DNA from: Nocardioides sp. PD653-B2
GTDB taxonomy: Bacteria; Actinomycetota; Actinomycetes; Propionibacteriales; Nocardioidaceae
Assembly (NCBI RefSeq): GCF_002117935.1
Contig: NZ_BDJE01000045.1
Location: forward strand, 1-52,767
Length of the DNA: 52,767 bases
Direction: 5' to 3'
In this document: positions 24,593-34,573 of the stretch, piece by piece
How positions within the stretch are numbered: the stretch's first letter is position 1
Layout of the letters: the number at the start of each line of letters is the position of its first letter
Position numbers and translations under genes: made by a program
Notes under the pieces: generated by a model
The model's input: the letters and a program-made list of their open reading frames with translations, nothing else
What the model was told of the DNA's origin: nothing
Databases searched by the model: none

Positions 24593-24644
24593 CGGGTCGT
24601 CCGCCTCTGCGCCGTCTCTGACTGCGTCTGAGGCGGACGACCCG
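24593..24644 (+). terminator. Long intercistronic hairpin between groES and groEL
   Basis: A perfect 15-base stem (24593-24607 with 24630-24644) closes a 22-base loop and is followed by AAATCGTTT, 22 bases before the groEL ATG. It could act as a partial terminator, or protect the groES mRNA 3' end after processing. Confidence 0.6.
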
Positions 24645-24666
24645 AAATCGTTTCTAGAGGAGAGCA

Positions 24667-26292
<1,626 letters not shown>

Positions 26293-26306
26293 TCCACTGA
26301 CACACC

Positions 26307-26349
26307 GCCGAGTCGGCGCCAGTTTTCCGGAAACTGGCGCCGACTCGGC
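26307..26349. terminator. Strong bidirectional terminator after groEL
   Basis: A perfect 19-base stem (26307-26325 with 26331-26349) closes a 5-base loop and is followed by TATTT. It lies between groEL and the converging lipoprotein gene, whose TAG stop overlaps its last base. Confidence 0.9.
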
Positions 26350-27470
26350 TATTTCCAGCGCAGCACGAGGATCCGGGTGTACTCCTCGTGGTCGATCTTC
26401 CCGCGCGGCCAGATCATGACCGGGTGCGCGCCGGGACCGGCGGCCGGCGGGGTGTTCGCGTCGCCCACGCGGCCGAGCTTCCAGATCCGGAAGGCCTGCC
26501 GGCTCTCGATGTCGTAGAGGGTCCAGAAGAAGAACAGCGCCCGGTCGCTGATCGAGAGGTTCCCGTCCTCGCCGCCCAGGTGGAGCAGCGCCTCGATCTC
26601 GCCGCTGCTCGTGTCGGCGACCACGGTGGAGTGGTCGTCCCCGTCGGCGCCGCAGGACACGTCCACGGCGACCTGGTCGCCGTTGACCCGCGGGTACTCC
26701 TCGTCCCCGATCGAGCAGCCGGTCGGCATCTCGGCCGTGGCCGTCGTCCCGGTGCCGACGTCGAGGGTCTGCACCGCGCTGTCTGCGTAGTCGCCGCCGG
26801 GGTAGGTGACCCACGCAAGGACGCCGTCCCCGAGGACCGGGCGCCTCTTGTTGCGGACCTCCTCGCGGAGGGTGCGCGCCTGGCCGAACCGCACCGACCA
26901 GATGTCGCGTGCATCGGCGCGGTAGCGGCCGGTCGAGAACCAGACCCGGTGTTCGACGAGCCCGAGGACCCGGTAGTAGCCGTGCTCCGTCGAGACGCCG
27001 GGCGCGTCGGGGAGCACGAACCCCCGGACCTTCTCCGACCTCCGGTCGTAGTGGTAGACGTGCGGACGCTCCAGCGGCCTGCCGGCGTCGTACCAGACCT
27101 CGTCCGCGTCCGCCTCGAGCACCTCGGTGCCGTGGTAGGGACTCGGGATCTTCGTCCGTCGGCCGGTGCGCGGGTCCAGCAGGGTGAAGTGGGTCTGGTC
27201 GTCGGCGTCGTACCGCTTGAGAAGGACCCGGCCGTCGTCGGTGACGGTGGTGGCCTGGCGGGCGTCGCTGCCGCGCAGGGTGGTGATGACGCGGTAGTCG
27301 CGACCGGCCCGCGGCGTCACGACATCGTCCGGCCCGATGACGACCGGGTCGGCGGCCGCACCGGCCCGGGCCGGCGCGGACGAGCCGGACGAGCACGTCG
27401 CCAGCGGCAGGACGACCAGGACGGCGATGGGCAGGGCGATGGCTCGGCGCGCGAAGGACGGCATGGTCAT
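26349..27470 (-). CDS. Lipoprotein of unknown function, probable beta-propeller
   Basis: The 373-residue protein begins with a lipoprotein signal (ALPIAVLVVLPLATC, Cys at about 26). The external part contains repeated strand patterns (VTDDGRVLLKRYDADDQTHFTLLDPRTGRRTKI, RVLGLVEHRVWFSTGR, VLGDGVLAWVTYPGG), suggesting a propeller-like fold similar to the external part of the sigma-paired membrane proteins here. No catalytic motif is recognised. The start may be ATG 27470 or the ATG two codons later. No clear ribosome site is seen. Its stop lies at the edge of the groEL terminator. Confidence 0.72.
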   Translation of the reverse strand: MTMPSFARRAIALPIAVLVVLPLATCSSGSSAPARAGAAADPVVIGPDDVVTPRAGRDYRVITTLRGSDARQATTVTDDGRVLLKRYDADDQTHFTLLDPRTGRRTKIPSPYHGTEVLEADADEVWYDAGRPLERPHVYHYDRRSEKVRGFVLPDAPGVSTEHGYYRVLGLVEHRVWFSTGRYRADARDIWSVRFGQARTLREEVRNKRRPVLGDGVLAWVTYPGGDYADSAVQTLDVGTGTTATAEMPTGCSIGDEEYPRVNGDQVAVDVSCGADGDDHSTVVADTSSGEIEALLHLGGEDGNLSISDRALFFFWTLYDIESRQAFRIWKLGRVGDANTPPAAGPGAHPVMIWPRGKIDHEEYTRILVLRWK

Positions 27471-27566
27471 CCGTGCCCGGTGCACCCGGGTCGAAACGTC
27501 AGCGCAGCCCACCGAGGTCGATCCGTGCCCCGAGAACGAGGCGAGCCGGGGATCGGTCGCACGAGC

Positions 27567-29048
27567 TCAGCAATCCGGGGTGACGTCCGGTCTGTCGACA
27601 CCGCGCAGGAGGTAGACCGGGTGCCCGTCGCAGCCGGTGCCGTGCTCGACGTACCGCTCCTCGATCACCCGCTCGAGGTCGGCCACGCCGGCGTCGTCCC
27701 ACGCGTCGAGCTCGACCCACTCGACCAGCCAGGTCGGCGCGTCCCGTCCGGCGAGCAGGGCGCGCAGCTCGGCGTACCCGGGGTCGCGGGTGCGCATCGG
27801 CAGGCTCCAGAGATAGGGGTACGGCGAGCCGAGCCCGCTGGCGTCCTGGAGGTCGGCCCGACCGCCGAAGACCACCAGGGTGTCGCCGGGCTCCGCGGCG
27901 GCGGCGATCGCCTCCCCGGTGCGGACCTCGTCGAACTCCTGGCGGCCGGCGACGTTCCACGCCACCCAGAAGAGCATCGCCAGCAGCGCCGAGACGGCGG
28001 TGCCGACCACGAGCCGGCGCATCCGGGTCCCGGCGCGCGACGCGCGCCCGGCGAGCAGCGCGGTGGCGAGGACGGCTCCGGGGAGGAGCGGTGTCAGGTA
28101 GTCCTGCCAGAAGCTGCCGCCGGCCACGACGCTGACGAGGTCGACCCCGACGACGGCCAGGGTGGCCGCGACCACGGGCGGGTCCTCGGCCCACAGCTCG
28201 CGCAGGTGGGCGACCAGCCCGGCGAGCACCGGCAGCAGGCCGGTGGCGATGGCGATGACCAGCAGGATCAGTGCCCTGCGTTGAGGGGCGTCCGCGCTGC
28301 CGTCCGCGATCACCTGGGCGGCGTCGGAGCGGAAGCCGTAGACGGCGTACCAGAGCGTCGACATCCGGACGCCCTCGACGCCGGCCCACGCGACCGTGCC
28401 GAGCACGGGCACGGCGGCGCCGGCGAGCCCGGCGAGCCCGAGTCGCCCGGCGCCCCGGGCCGGCAGCCGGCCGGTCAGCGCGGACGCCACGAGCAGCACG
28501 GCCGCGAAGACGAGGCCGGTCGCGAGGTTCTGCTTGAGCCCCAGCGCGAGGCCGCCGGCGAGACCCGCGGCCAGGGCGAGCCACCCCGAGGTGCGCCGTA
28601 CGGCGAGCAGCGTCAGCAGGATGCTCCCCAGGAGCAGGGGGAGGGCGAGCAGCTCGCCCTTGACGGCGACCACGTCGATCATCGGGTTGGCGAGCAGCGC
28701 GGCCGCGACGACGGCCGCCCACGGCACCGACCGTGGCCCACCGACCAGGCCGGCGACCCGCGCCGCGAGCACGACGACGAGCCCGCAGACCAGGGCCCCC
28801 AGCACCCGCAGGGCGGTCTCGCCGCCTGCGAGGTCGATGCCCTTGAAGGCGGCGATCAGGAGCGGCGGCCGGTCGACCCAGTACGGCCCGAACATGCTGT
28901 CCGGTCGGGGGTCCCAGGACCGGGCGACCAGCAGGAAGCCGGCCTCGTCGGCCCGGATCGGGCGAGTCAGCGCGGGCAGGCGGGCGAGCACGGCCAGGAC
29001 GGCGGCGACCGCGACCGGATGTCGCCTGACCACTCCCAGCACGCGCAC
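27567..29048 (-). CDS. GT-C type membrane glycosyltransferase (ArnT/PMT-like)
   Basis: The 493-residue polytopic protein has about ten hydrophobic segments. The first loop carries RPIRADEAGFLLVARSW, matching the acidic DE motif near the N-terminus of family 39/83 glycosyltransferases, which use polyprenyl-phosphate sugars. WVDRPPLLIAAFKG follows in the same loop. The last 110 residues (ATWNVAG onward) form a soluble external domain. The acceptor, whether protein or lipid, is unknown. The GTG start is at 29048. The upstream lipoprotein-like gene is on the same strand 96 bases downstream, perhaps the same transcript. Confidence 0.8.
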   Translation of the reverse strand: MRVLGVVRRHPVAVAAVLAVLARLPALTRPIRADEAGFLLVARSWDPRPDSMFGPYWVDRPPLLIAAFKGIDLAGGETALRVLGALVCGLVVVLAARVAGLVGGPRSVPWAAVVAAALLANPMIDVVAVKGELLALPLLLGSILLTLLAVRRTSGWLALAAGLAGGLALGLKQNLATGLVFAAVLLVASALTGRLPARGAGRLGLAGLAGAAVPVLGTVAWAGVEGVRMSTLWYAVYGFRSDAAQVIADGSADAPQRRALILLVIAIATGLLPVLAGLVAHLRELWAEDPPVVAATLAVVGVDLVSVVAGGSFWQDYLTPLLPGAVLATALLAGRASRAGTRMRRLVVGTAVSALLAMLFWVAWNVAGRQEFDEVRTGEAIAAAAEPGDTLVVFGGRADLQDASGLGSPYPYLWSLPMRTRDPGYAELRALLAGRDAPTWLVEWVELDAWDDAGVADLERVIEERYVEHGTGCDGHPVYLLRGVDRPDVTPDC

Positions 29049-29147
29049 AGCCTCTCAGGTCGCCGCCGGTCCGGCCGACACCGCGATGTAGCACGCGGGA
29101 AACAGTCCTGAATCGGTCCCGCAACGTCGCCGGGGGAGGCTCGCCCC

Positions 29148-30047
29148 ATGTTGTGGAGGGTTCGTACGACGCTGCCCGATCGGCCCGGGGCGCTGGCCGC
29201 CCTCGCGGCCAGCTGCGGGGAGGCCGGCGTCAACATCTTGGGGTTGCAGATCTTCCCGGGCATCGAGTCGGTGACCGACGAGCTGGTGCTGCGCACCCCC
29301 GAGGGGTGGGGCGAGTCCGAGATCGCCGAGCTGCTCGGTCGCTCCGGCGGGCTGTCGGTCAGCGCCGGCCCCTGCACGGAGGCAGCGCTCACCGACCAGC
29401 CGACTCGGTACGTGCAGGCGGCGCGCACGATCCTCGCCCAGCCGGCGTCGTTCCCCGAGGTGGTCGCCCGGCTCTTCGACGCCGAGTCCGAGCCCACCGG
29501 CGACGAGCACAGCGCCGCCCAGGACGTGATGGACATGGTCGTCGGCGACGTCCTGGTCCAGGTCCGCCGTACGGCGCCCTTCACGGGGACCGAGCACGCG
29601 CGAGGTGCCGCGATGGCCGACCTGGTCTCCGACGTGCTGGAGCGCAGCCACGAGAGCGCGATGTCGCCGAGCCTGAGCCGCCGGGTCGGCGGCGGGGCCA
29701 CCCCGGAGTACGTCGTCGACGGCGACTCGGTCGCCGCCACCATCGACGGGGTCGCGGTCGGGCTGGCGGTCGTGCGCTCCCAGGCGGGGGAGGAGGGCGT
29801 CCGACCCGTCACGCTGCGAGTGGACCCGGCCTGGCAGCGTCGGGGCATCGGCACCCGGCTGCTCGTCGACGCCGCCCGGCTGGCCAACGCCCTGGGGGCC
29901 ACGGAGATCATGCTGACGACCCGGTCGGACAACCAGGCCGTGCTCCCGATGGTCATGGCCGCGGGACTCCGCGGCCGAATCCGGATGGCCTCCGACACCC
30001 TCACCGTGCGGGTCCCGGTCCGGGACCTCAAGCCGTTGCGGGCCTAG
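29148..30047 (+). CDS. ACT domain-GNAT acetyltransferase fusion
   Basis: The 299-residue protein joins an N-terminal ACT domain (LWRVRTTLPDRPGALAALAASCGEAGVNILGLQIFPG, about residues 1-75) to a C-terminal GNAT domain with acetyl-CoA loop LRVDPAWQRRGIGTRLLVDAA near residue 225. ACT domains bind small ligands, usually amino acids. Related actinobacterial enzymes are protein lysine acetyltransferases regulated by amino acids, so this one may be too. The ATG at 29148 is preceded by GGGGGAGG, which may act as ribosome site. guaB follows 26 bases later with its own promoter. Confidence 0.85.
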   Translation: MLWRVRTTLPDRPGALAALAASCGEAGVNILGLQIFPGIESVTDELVLRTPEGWGESEIAELLGRSGGLSVSAGPCTEAALTDQPTRYVQAARTILAQPASFPEVVARLFDAESEPTGDEHSAAQDVMDMVVGDVLVQVRRTAPFTGTEHARGAAMADLVSDVLERSHESAMSPSLSRRVGGGATPEYVVDGDSVAATIDGVAVGLAVVRSQAGEEGVRPVTLRVDPAWQRRGIGTRLLVDAARLANALGATEIMLTTRSDNQAVLPMVMAAGLRGRIRMASDTLTVRVPVRDLKPLRA

Positions 30048-30061
30048 CGCTCCCGCGCCGG

Positions 30062-30067
30062 TAGACT
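30062..30067 (+). promoter_or_regulatory. -10 hexamer of leaderless guaB transcript
   Basis: TAGACT ends 6 bases before GTG 30074, placing the transcription start at the start codon. A nearby GGGAG is too close to the start codon to be a normal ribosome site. Confidence 0.6.
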
Positions 30068-30073
30068 GCGGGA

Positions 30074-31576
30074 GTGGAGCTGCCTGAGAAGTTCGCCGCA
30101 CTGGGCCTGACCTACGACGACGTCCTGCTGCTCCCGGGTCATTCCGACCTGGCGCCGGCGGACATCGACACGACCTCGCGCCTGACGCGGGAGATCTCCC
30201 TGCAGGTGCCGCTGCTCAGCGCCGCGATGGACACCGTGACCGAGTCGCGGATGGCGATCGCGATGGCCCGCCAGGGCGGGCTCGGCGTCCTCCACCGCAA
30301 CCTCTCGATCGAGGACCAGGCCTACCAGGTCGACCTCGTGAAGCGGACCCAGACCGGGATCATCTCCAACCCGGTCACGATCGGCCCCGACGCGACGCTG
30401 GAGCAGCTCGACCAGCTGGCCGGCGAGTACCGGATCTCCGGCTTCCCGGTCGTCGACACCGACAGCCGCCTGCTCGGCATCATCACCAACCGCGACCTGC
30501 GCTTCACCCCGGTCGCGGAATGGGCGACCACCAAGGTCGACGAGGTGATGACGCCGATGCCGCTGATCACCGGCCCCTCCGACATCAGCCGCGAGGACGC
30601 CACCGTGCTGCTGCGTCGTCACAAGCGCGAGCGGCTGCCGCTCGTCGACGCGCAGGGTCGGCTCACCGGCCTCATCACGGTCAAGGACTTCGTGAAGTCC
30701 GAGCAGTTCCCCAAGGCCTCCAACGACGCGGCCGGCCGGCTCATGGTCGGCGCGGCGATCGGCTACTTCGGCGACGCCTGGCAGCGCGCCACGACGCTGA
30801 TCGACGCCGGCGTGGACGTCCTGGTCGCCGACACCGCCCACGGCAACGTGCGGATGCTGCTCGAGATGGTGCGGCGACTCAAGACCGACCCGGCCACCCG
30901 CCATGTCCAGGTGATCGGTGGCAACGTCGCCACCCGGGACGGCGCCCAGGCGTTCGTCGACGCGGGCTCCGACGCCGTCAAGGTCGGCGTCGGGCCGGGC
31001 TCCATCTGCACGACCCGCGTGGTCACGGGAGTCGGCGTGCCCCAGGTGACCGCGGTTTACGAGGCCTCGCTGGCCTGCAAGCCGGCGGGCGTACCCGTGA
31101 TCGCCGACGGCGGCCTCAAGTACTCCGGGGAGATCGCCAAGGCCATCGTCGCCGGCGCGGACACCGTGATGGTGGGCTCCCTGCTCGCCGGCTGCGAGGA
31201 GTCGCCCGGCGACCTGGTCTTCGTCAACGGCAAGCAGTTCAAGGCCTACCGCGGCATGGGCTCGCTCGGCGCGATGTCGAGCCGCGGCAAGAAGTCCTAC
31301 TCCAAGGACCGCTACTTCCAGGCCGAGGTGACCAGCGACGACCAGATCGTGCCGGAGGGCATCGAGGGCCAGGTCGCCTATCGCGGCCCGCTCTCCGCCG
31401 TCACCCACCAGCTGATCGGCGGCCTCAACCAGTCGATGTTCTACGTCGGCGCCCGCACCATCCCGGAGCTCCAGGAGAAGGGCCGCTTCATTCGGATCAC
31501 CTCCGCGTCGCTCCAGGAGAGCCACCCCCACGACGTGCAGATGACCGTCGAGGCCCCCAACTACACCGGTCGGTAG
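30074..31576 (+). CDS. guaB: Inosine-5'-monophosphate dehydrogenase
   Basis: The 500-residue enzyme oxidises IMP to XMP with NAD, the committed step of GMP synthesis. The N-terminal LTYDDVLLLPGHSD and PLLSAAMDTVTESRMAIAMARQGGLGVLH are standard. Two CBS domains lie at about residues 95-215. The catalytic loop GVGPGSICTTRVVTGVGVPQ carries the active Cys, and the flap region contains MGSLGAMSSRGKKSYSKDRYFQ. Start GTG 30074 is at the predicted mRNA start. The 3' end overlaps the converging sigma-partner gene by 16 bases. Confidence 0.97.
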   Translation: MELPEKFAALGLTYDDVLLLPGHSDLAPADIDTTSRLTREISLQVPLLSAAMDTVTESRMAIAMARQGGLGVLHRNLSIEDQAYQVDLVKRTQTGIISNPVTIGPDATLEQLDQLAGEYRISGFPVVDTDSRLLGIITNRDLRFTPVAEWATTKVDEVMTPMPLITGPSDISREDATVLLRRHKRERLPLVDAQGRLTGLITVKDFVKSEQFPKASNDAAGRLMVGAAIGYFGDAWQRATTLIDAGVDVLVADTAHGNVRMLLEMVRRLKTDPATRHVQVIGGNVATRDGAQAFVDAGSDAVKVGVGPGSICTTRVVTGVGVPQVTAVYEASLACKPAGVPVIADGGLKYSGEIAKAIVAGADTVMVGSLLAGCEESPGDLVFVNGKQFKAYRGMGSLGAMSSRGKKSYSKDRYFQAEVTSDDQIVPEGIEGQVAYRGPLSAVTHQLIGGLNQSMFYVGARTIPELQEKGRFIRITSASLQESHPHDVQMTVEAPNYTGR

Positions 31577-32844
31577 ATCAGCAGGGCGGCCCGGCCGTTC
31601 GCGTCGGTCGGGGTGGCCGTGACCTCGTAGCTGTCGCCTGCGAGCAGCACGCCCGCGAGTCGGTCGTAGGTCGTGCTCCCCGTCGCCGGGAACGAGTCAC
31701 GGGCGCGGCCGACGAGGCCGCCGTTCCACCACACGTCGACGCCGCCCCGGGTCACGTAGCCGAGCAGCCGGTCGCCGGAGTCCGTGTCGACCGTGGTCTC
31801 GACGGGCTGACCCGGCGCCGCCTGGTCGACGACGTCCTCGAGCATCCAGCGCCGACCGCCCCACTCCACGGTCTCCGGGACCGGCTGGCCGATCACGTCA
31901 CGGCGTGCCGTCCACCTGTAGGCGCCGATGCCCGCGAGGGTGCCGGGCTCGAGTGCTACCTCGCCGCCCCCGTCACCTCGGGTGAGGTACGCCCGCACGA
32001 CGTGCCGGCCGGGTCCGCCCGCGGGTTGTGACCATCCGCCGGACGCCGCGTTCCTGCTGGCGGTCATGAACTCCTGGCACTGCGTGCTCCCGAAGAACTC
32101 TCCGTCGACCTCGACGTTGATGGTCAGGTCCGGCTGGGTGGTCGAGCAGTAGTCCGCGAAGGCGAAGTCGTCGAGCCGTCCCCGGATGACCACGCTCGCA
32201 CTGCTCTCCCCGCCCTGGATGAACGCCGCGTTGAGCACCTTCCGGTCACCGATGTCGCTCGGGAAGACCACCGTGTCGTAGCTGAATCCGTTCGCGAGCT
32301 CGTCGGTCGGTCGGTAGACCGCGACCCCGATCTGGGCGCCGTCCGGGGCGTCGTCCAGGTCACCGCTGACGTAGGCGAGGCCGTGGGGACCGGTGACCGG
32401 CGCCGACCGCTCCTGGCCGGCGAGGACGCGGGCGAGCGCCACGTCGCCGGTCGAGAGGGTCGCCGAGCCGTCACCCAGCCCGGTGGCCAGGAGCATGACG
32501 GCGACGTCCTCGCCCGTCCCGACCGACACGTCCTCACCGGGCGCGACCTGGCGCACCTCGTCGAGCTCGTACGGGAAGCCGTTCACCTCGACCTGCTCCG
32601 GGACGGCGACGTCGGTCACCGGACCGGCCGGCTCGACCAACCCGGAGCCGCCGAGCAGGACACCGCCCGTGGCCACTGCTGCGACCAGCACGACCGCGGC
32701 AGCCGCCGCCGCGGCGGTAGCCCGCCGGCGACGTGCGACGCGGACCCGCTGGTGCACCGCGGCCGCGCGACCGTGACGCTCGGTGTCGTCGAACCCGGCC
32801 GCCTCGCGGCCCAGGGTGGTGCGCAGGTCGTGCAGCGTGTTCAC
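31561..32844 (-). CDS. Membrane-anchored protein paired with second ECF sigma factor
   Basis: The 427-residue protein starts with GTG overlapping the sigma stop (GTGA). About 48 cytoplasmic residues with an Arg-rich patch (VRVARRRRA) precede one Ala/Val-rich membrane helix (about 49-72). The external domain of about 350 residues includes possible jelly-roll-like strand repeats (INVEVDGEFFGSTQCQEF, GGPGRHVVRAYLTR) and two Cys. No zinc anti-sigma motif is present. Topology and coupling mirror the pair at 18581-20250, but the external domains are not obviously alike. A sensor or anti-sigma role is inferred. Confidence 0.75.
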   Translation of the reverse strand: MNTLHDLRTTLGREAAGFDDTERHGRAAAVHQRVRVARRRRATAAAAAAAVVLVAAVATGGVLLGGSGLVEPAGPVTDVAVPEQVEVNGFPYELDEVRQVAPGEDVSVGTGEDVAVMLLATGLGDGSATLSTGDVALARVLAGQERSAPVTGPHGLAYVSGDLDDAPDGAQIGVAVYRPTDELANGFSYDTVVFPSDIGDRKVLNAAFIQGGESSASVVIRGRLDDFAFADYCSTTQPDLTINVEVDGEFFGSTQCQEFMTASRNAASGGWSQPAGGPGRHVVRAYLTRGDGGGEVALEPGTLAGIGAYRWTARRDVIGQPVPETVEWGGRRWMLEDVVDQAAPGQPVETTVDTDSGDRLLGYVTRGGVDVWWNGGLVGRARDSFPATGSTTYDRLAGVLLAGDSYEVTATPTDANGRAALLIYRPV

Positions 32845-33347
32845 GAGTGGTCCTCCGTGGTCGCGGCGTCGTCGGCGAGCGCGGGGTCGACCCGCAGCTT
32901 CGCTAGCGCCTTGCTGGTCTGGCTCTTGACGGTGCCGGGGGAGATCCCGAGAAGTCGTGCGGTCTCCGCCTCGCTGAGGTCCTCGACGAAGCGCAGCACG
33001 ACGACCGCGCGCTGCCTGCGGGGCAGGCGGCCCATCGCCTCCCAGAGGTCCTGGCGCTGGTCCGACTCGTCGTGCGGTCGGCCGCCCTCCGGCTCGGGGG
33101 GCTCGGCGTACGACTGCTCGCCGTTCCACTTCCGGCGCCACCATGAGGCGAAGGTGTTCACGAGGATCTTGCGGACGTAGGGCTCGGGGTGGCTCTCGAT
33201 GCGCGACCAGGAGAACCACGCCTTGGTGAGCGCGGTCTGCAGCAGGTCCTCGGCGAGGGCGTGGTCACGGGTCAGCAGGTACGCCGTCCGCAGCAGGCCC
33301 GTGGATCGCGCGGCGACGAACTCGTCGAAGTCCGTCCGCTGCTCCAT
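32841..33347 (-). CDS. ECF-type RNA polymerase sigma factor, SigE family (second copy)
   Basis: The 168-residue group 4 sigma factor is paralogous to the one at 19708-20250. Region 2 is in STGLLRTAYLLTRDHALAEDLLQTALTKAWFSW and YVRKILVNTFASWWRR. Region 4 is in LPRRQRAVVVLRFVEDLSEAETARLLGISPGTVKSQTSKALAKLR. ATG 33347 has a GGGAGG ribosome site. GGCAACC occurs upstream on its strand (complement of about 33424-33430), but I see no CGTC at 16-17 bases, so autoregulation is less clear than for the first copy. Confidence 0.92.
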   Translation of the reverse strand: MEQRTDFDEFVAARSTGLLRTAYLLTRDHALAEDLLQTALTKAWFSWSRIESHPEPYVRKILVNTFASWWRRKWNGEQSYAEPPEPEGGRPHDESDQRQDLWEAMGRLPRRQRAVVVLRFVEDLSEAETARLLGISPGTVKSQTSKALAKLRVDPALADDAATTEDHS

Positions 33348-33447
33348 CGAGCCTCCCGAGATCAAGGTCGACCGGTGTCCGGTCAGGGCATCCATACCCG
33401 TCCGACCACGTGGGAACCGGGAAAGGTTGCCCGGGCCCGAGGGCGGA

Positions 33448-33453
33448 TAGAGT
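33448..33453 (+). promoter_or_regulatory. -10 hexamer of leaderless guaB3 transcript
   Basis: TAGAGT ends 6 bases before GTG 33460, the same arrangement as at guaB and tsaB. Confidence 0.6.
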
Positions 33454-33459
33454 TCTGCA

Positions 33460-34566
33460 GTGACCGACATCGAGATCGGCCGGGCCAAGCGTGCCCGCCG
33501 CGCCTACTCCTTCGACGACATCGCGATCGTGCCCTCGCGACGCACCCGCGACCCGGAGGAGGTCAGCACCGCCTGGCAGATCGACGCCTACCGCTTCGAG
33601 CTGCCCGTGCTGGCCGCGCCGATGGACTCGGTCATGTCCCCGGCGACCGCGATCGCGCTCGGGAGGTTCGGCGGGCTCGGCGTCCTCAACCTCGAGGGCA
33701 TCTGGACCCGCTACGCCGACCCGACCGACCTCCTCGAGGAGGTCGCCGGGCTCGAGGGCGCCGAGGCGACCCGTCGGCTCCAGCAGATCTACACCGAGCC
33801 GGTCAGTCCCGAGCTGATCACCGAGCGTCTCCGTGAGATCCGTGAGGCCGGTGTCACGGTGGCCGGCTCGCTCTCGCCGCAGCGCACCAAGGAGTTCGCG
33901 AAAGCCGTCGTCGACGCGGGGGTCGACATGTTCGTCATCCGGGGCACCACCGTCTCGGCCGAGCACGTCTCCTCGCAGGCCGAGCCGCTGAACCTCAAGG
34001 AGTTCATCTACGAGCTCGACGTCCCGGTCGTGGTCGGCGGCTGCGCCACCCACCAGGCAGCGCTCCACCTGATGCGCACCGGCGCGGCCGGCGTCCTGGT
34101 CGGCTTCGGCGGCGGCGCCGCCCACACCACCCGCACCGTGCTCGGCATCGCCGTACCCATGGCGTCCGCGCTCGCCGACGTGGCCGCCGCCCGTCGCGAC
34201 TACCTCGACGAGTCGGGTGGCCGCTACGTCCACGTCATCGCCGACGGCTCGATCGGCAAGTCCGGCGACGTCGCCAAGGCGATCGCCTGCGGCGCCGACG
34301 CGGTGATGGTCGGCTCGCCGTTCGCGCGCGCCACGGACGCTCCGGGCCGCGGCTTCCACTGGGGCACCGAGGCGCACCACCCGGACCTGCCCCGCGGTCA
34401 GCGGGTCCAGTTCGAGACCGTCGGCACGATCGAGGAGATCCTCTTCGGCCCCTCCCGGGTCGCCGACGGCACCATGAACCTGATGGGCGCCCTGCGCCGC
34501 TCGATGGCCACCACCGGCTACACGGAGCTCAAGGAGTTCCAGCGGGTCGAGGTCGTCGTCGAGTGA
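33460..34566 (+). CDS. guaB3: GuaB3 family IMP dehydrogenase-related protein
   Basis: The 368-residue TIM-barrel protein is of the GuaB3 family (FDDIAIVPSRRTRDPEEV, LPVLAAPMDSVMSPATAIALGRFGGLGVLNLEG). CBS domains are absent. Later conserved segments include HVIADGSIGKSGDVAKAIACGADAVMVG and NLMGALRRSMATTGYTELKEFQ. The loop that holds the catalytic Cys in true IMP dehydrogenase (GPGSICTTR) reads GGGAAHTTR here, with His in place of Cys, so ordinary dehydrogenase activity is doubtful. The real role of actinobacterial GuaB3 is not settled. The nitrilase-like gene follows by 7 bases and is probably co-transcribed. Confidence 0.92.
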   Translation: MTDIEIGRAKRARRAYSFDDIAIVPSRRTRDPEEVSTAWQIDAYRFELPVLAAPMDSVMSPATAIALGRFGGLGVLNLEGIWTRYADPTDLLEEVAGLEGAEATRRLQQIYTEPVSPELITERLREIREAGVTVAGSLSPQRTKEFAKAVVDAGVDMFVIRGTTVSAEHVSSQAEPLNLKEFIYELDVPVVVGGCATHQAALHLMRTGAAGVLVGFGGGAAHTTRTVLGIAVPMASALADVAAARRDYLDESGGRYVHVIADGSIGKSGDVAKAIACGADAVMVGSPFARATDAPGRGFHWGTEAHHPDLPRGQRVQFETVGTIEEILFGPSRVADGTMNLMGALRRSMATTGYTELKEFQRVEVVVE

Positions 34567-34573
34567 CCGCGCG

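Noticed and set aside
26388..29111. Long plus-strand frame of about 900 codons
   Set aside because: Shadow of the lipoprotein and GT-C glycosyltransferase genes, which have clear signal and membrane features on the other strand.
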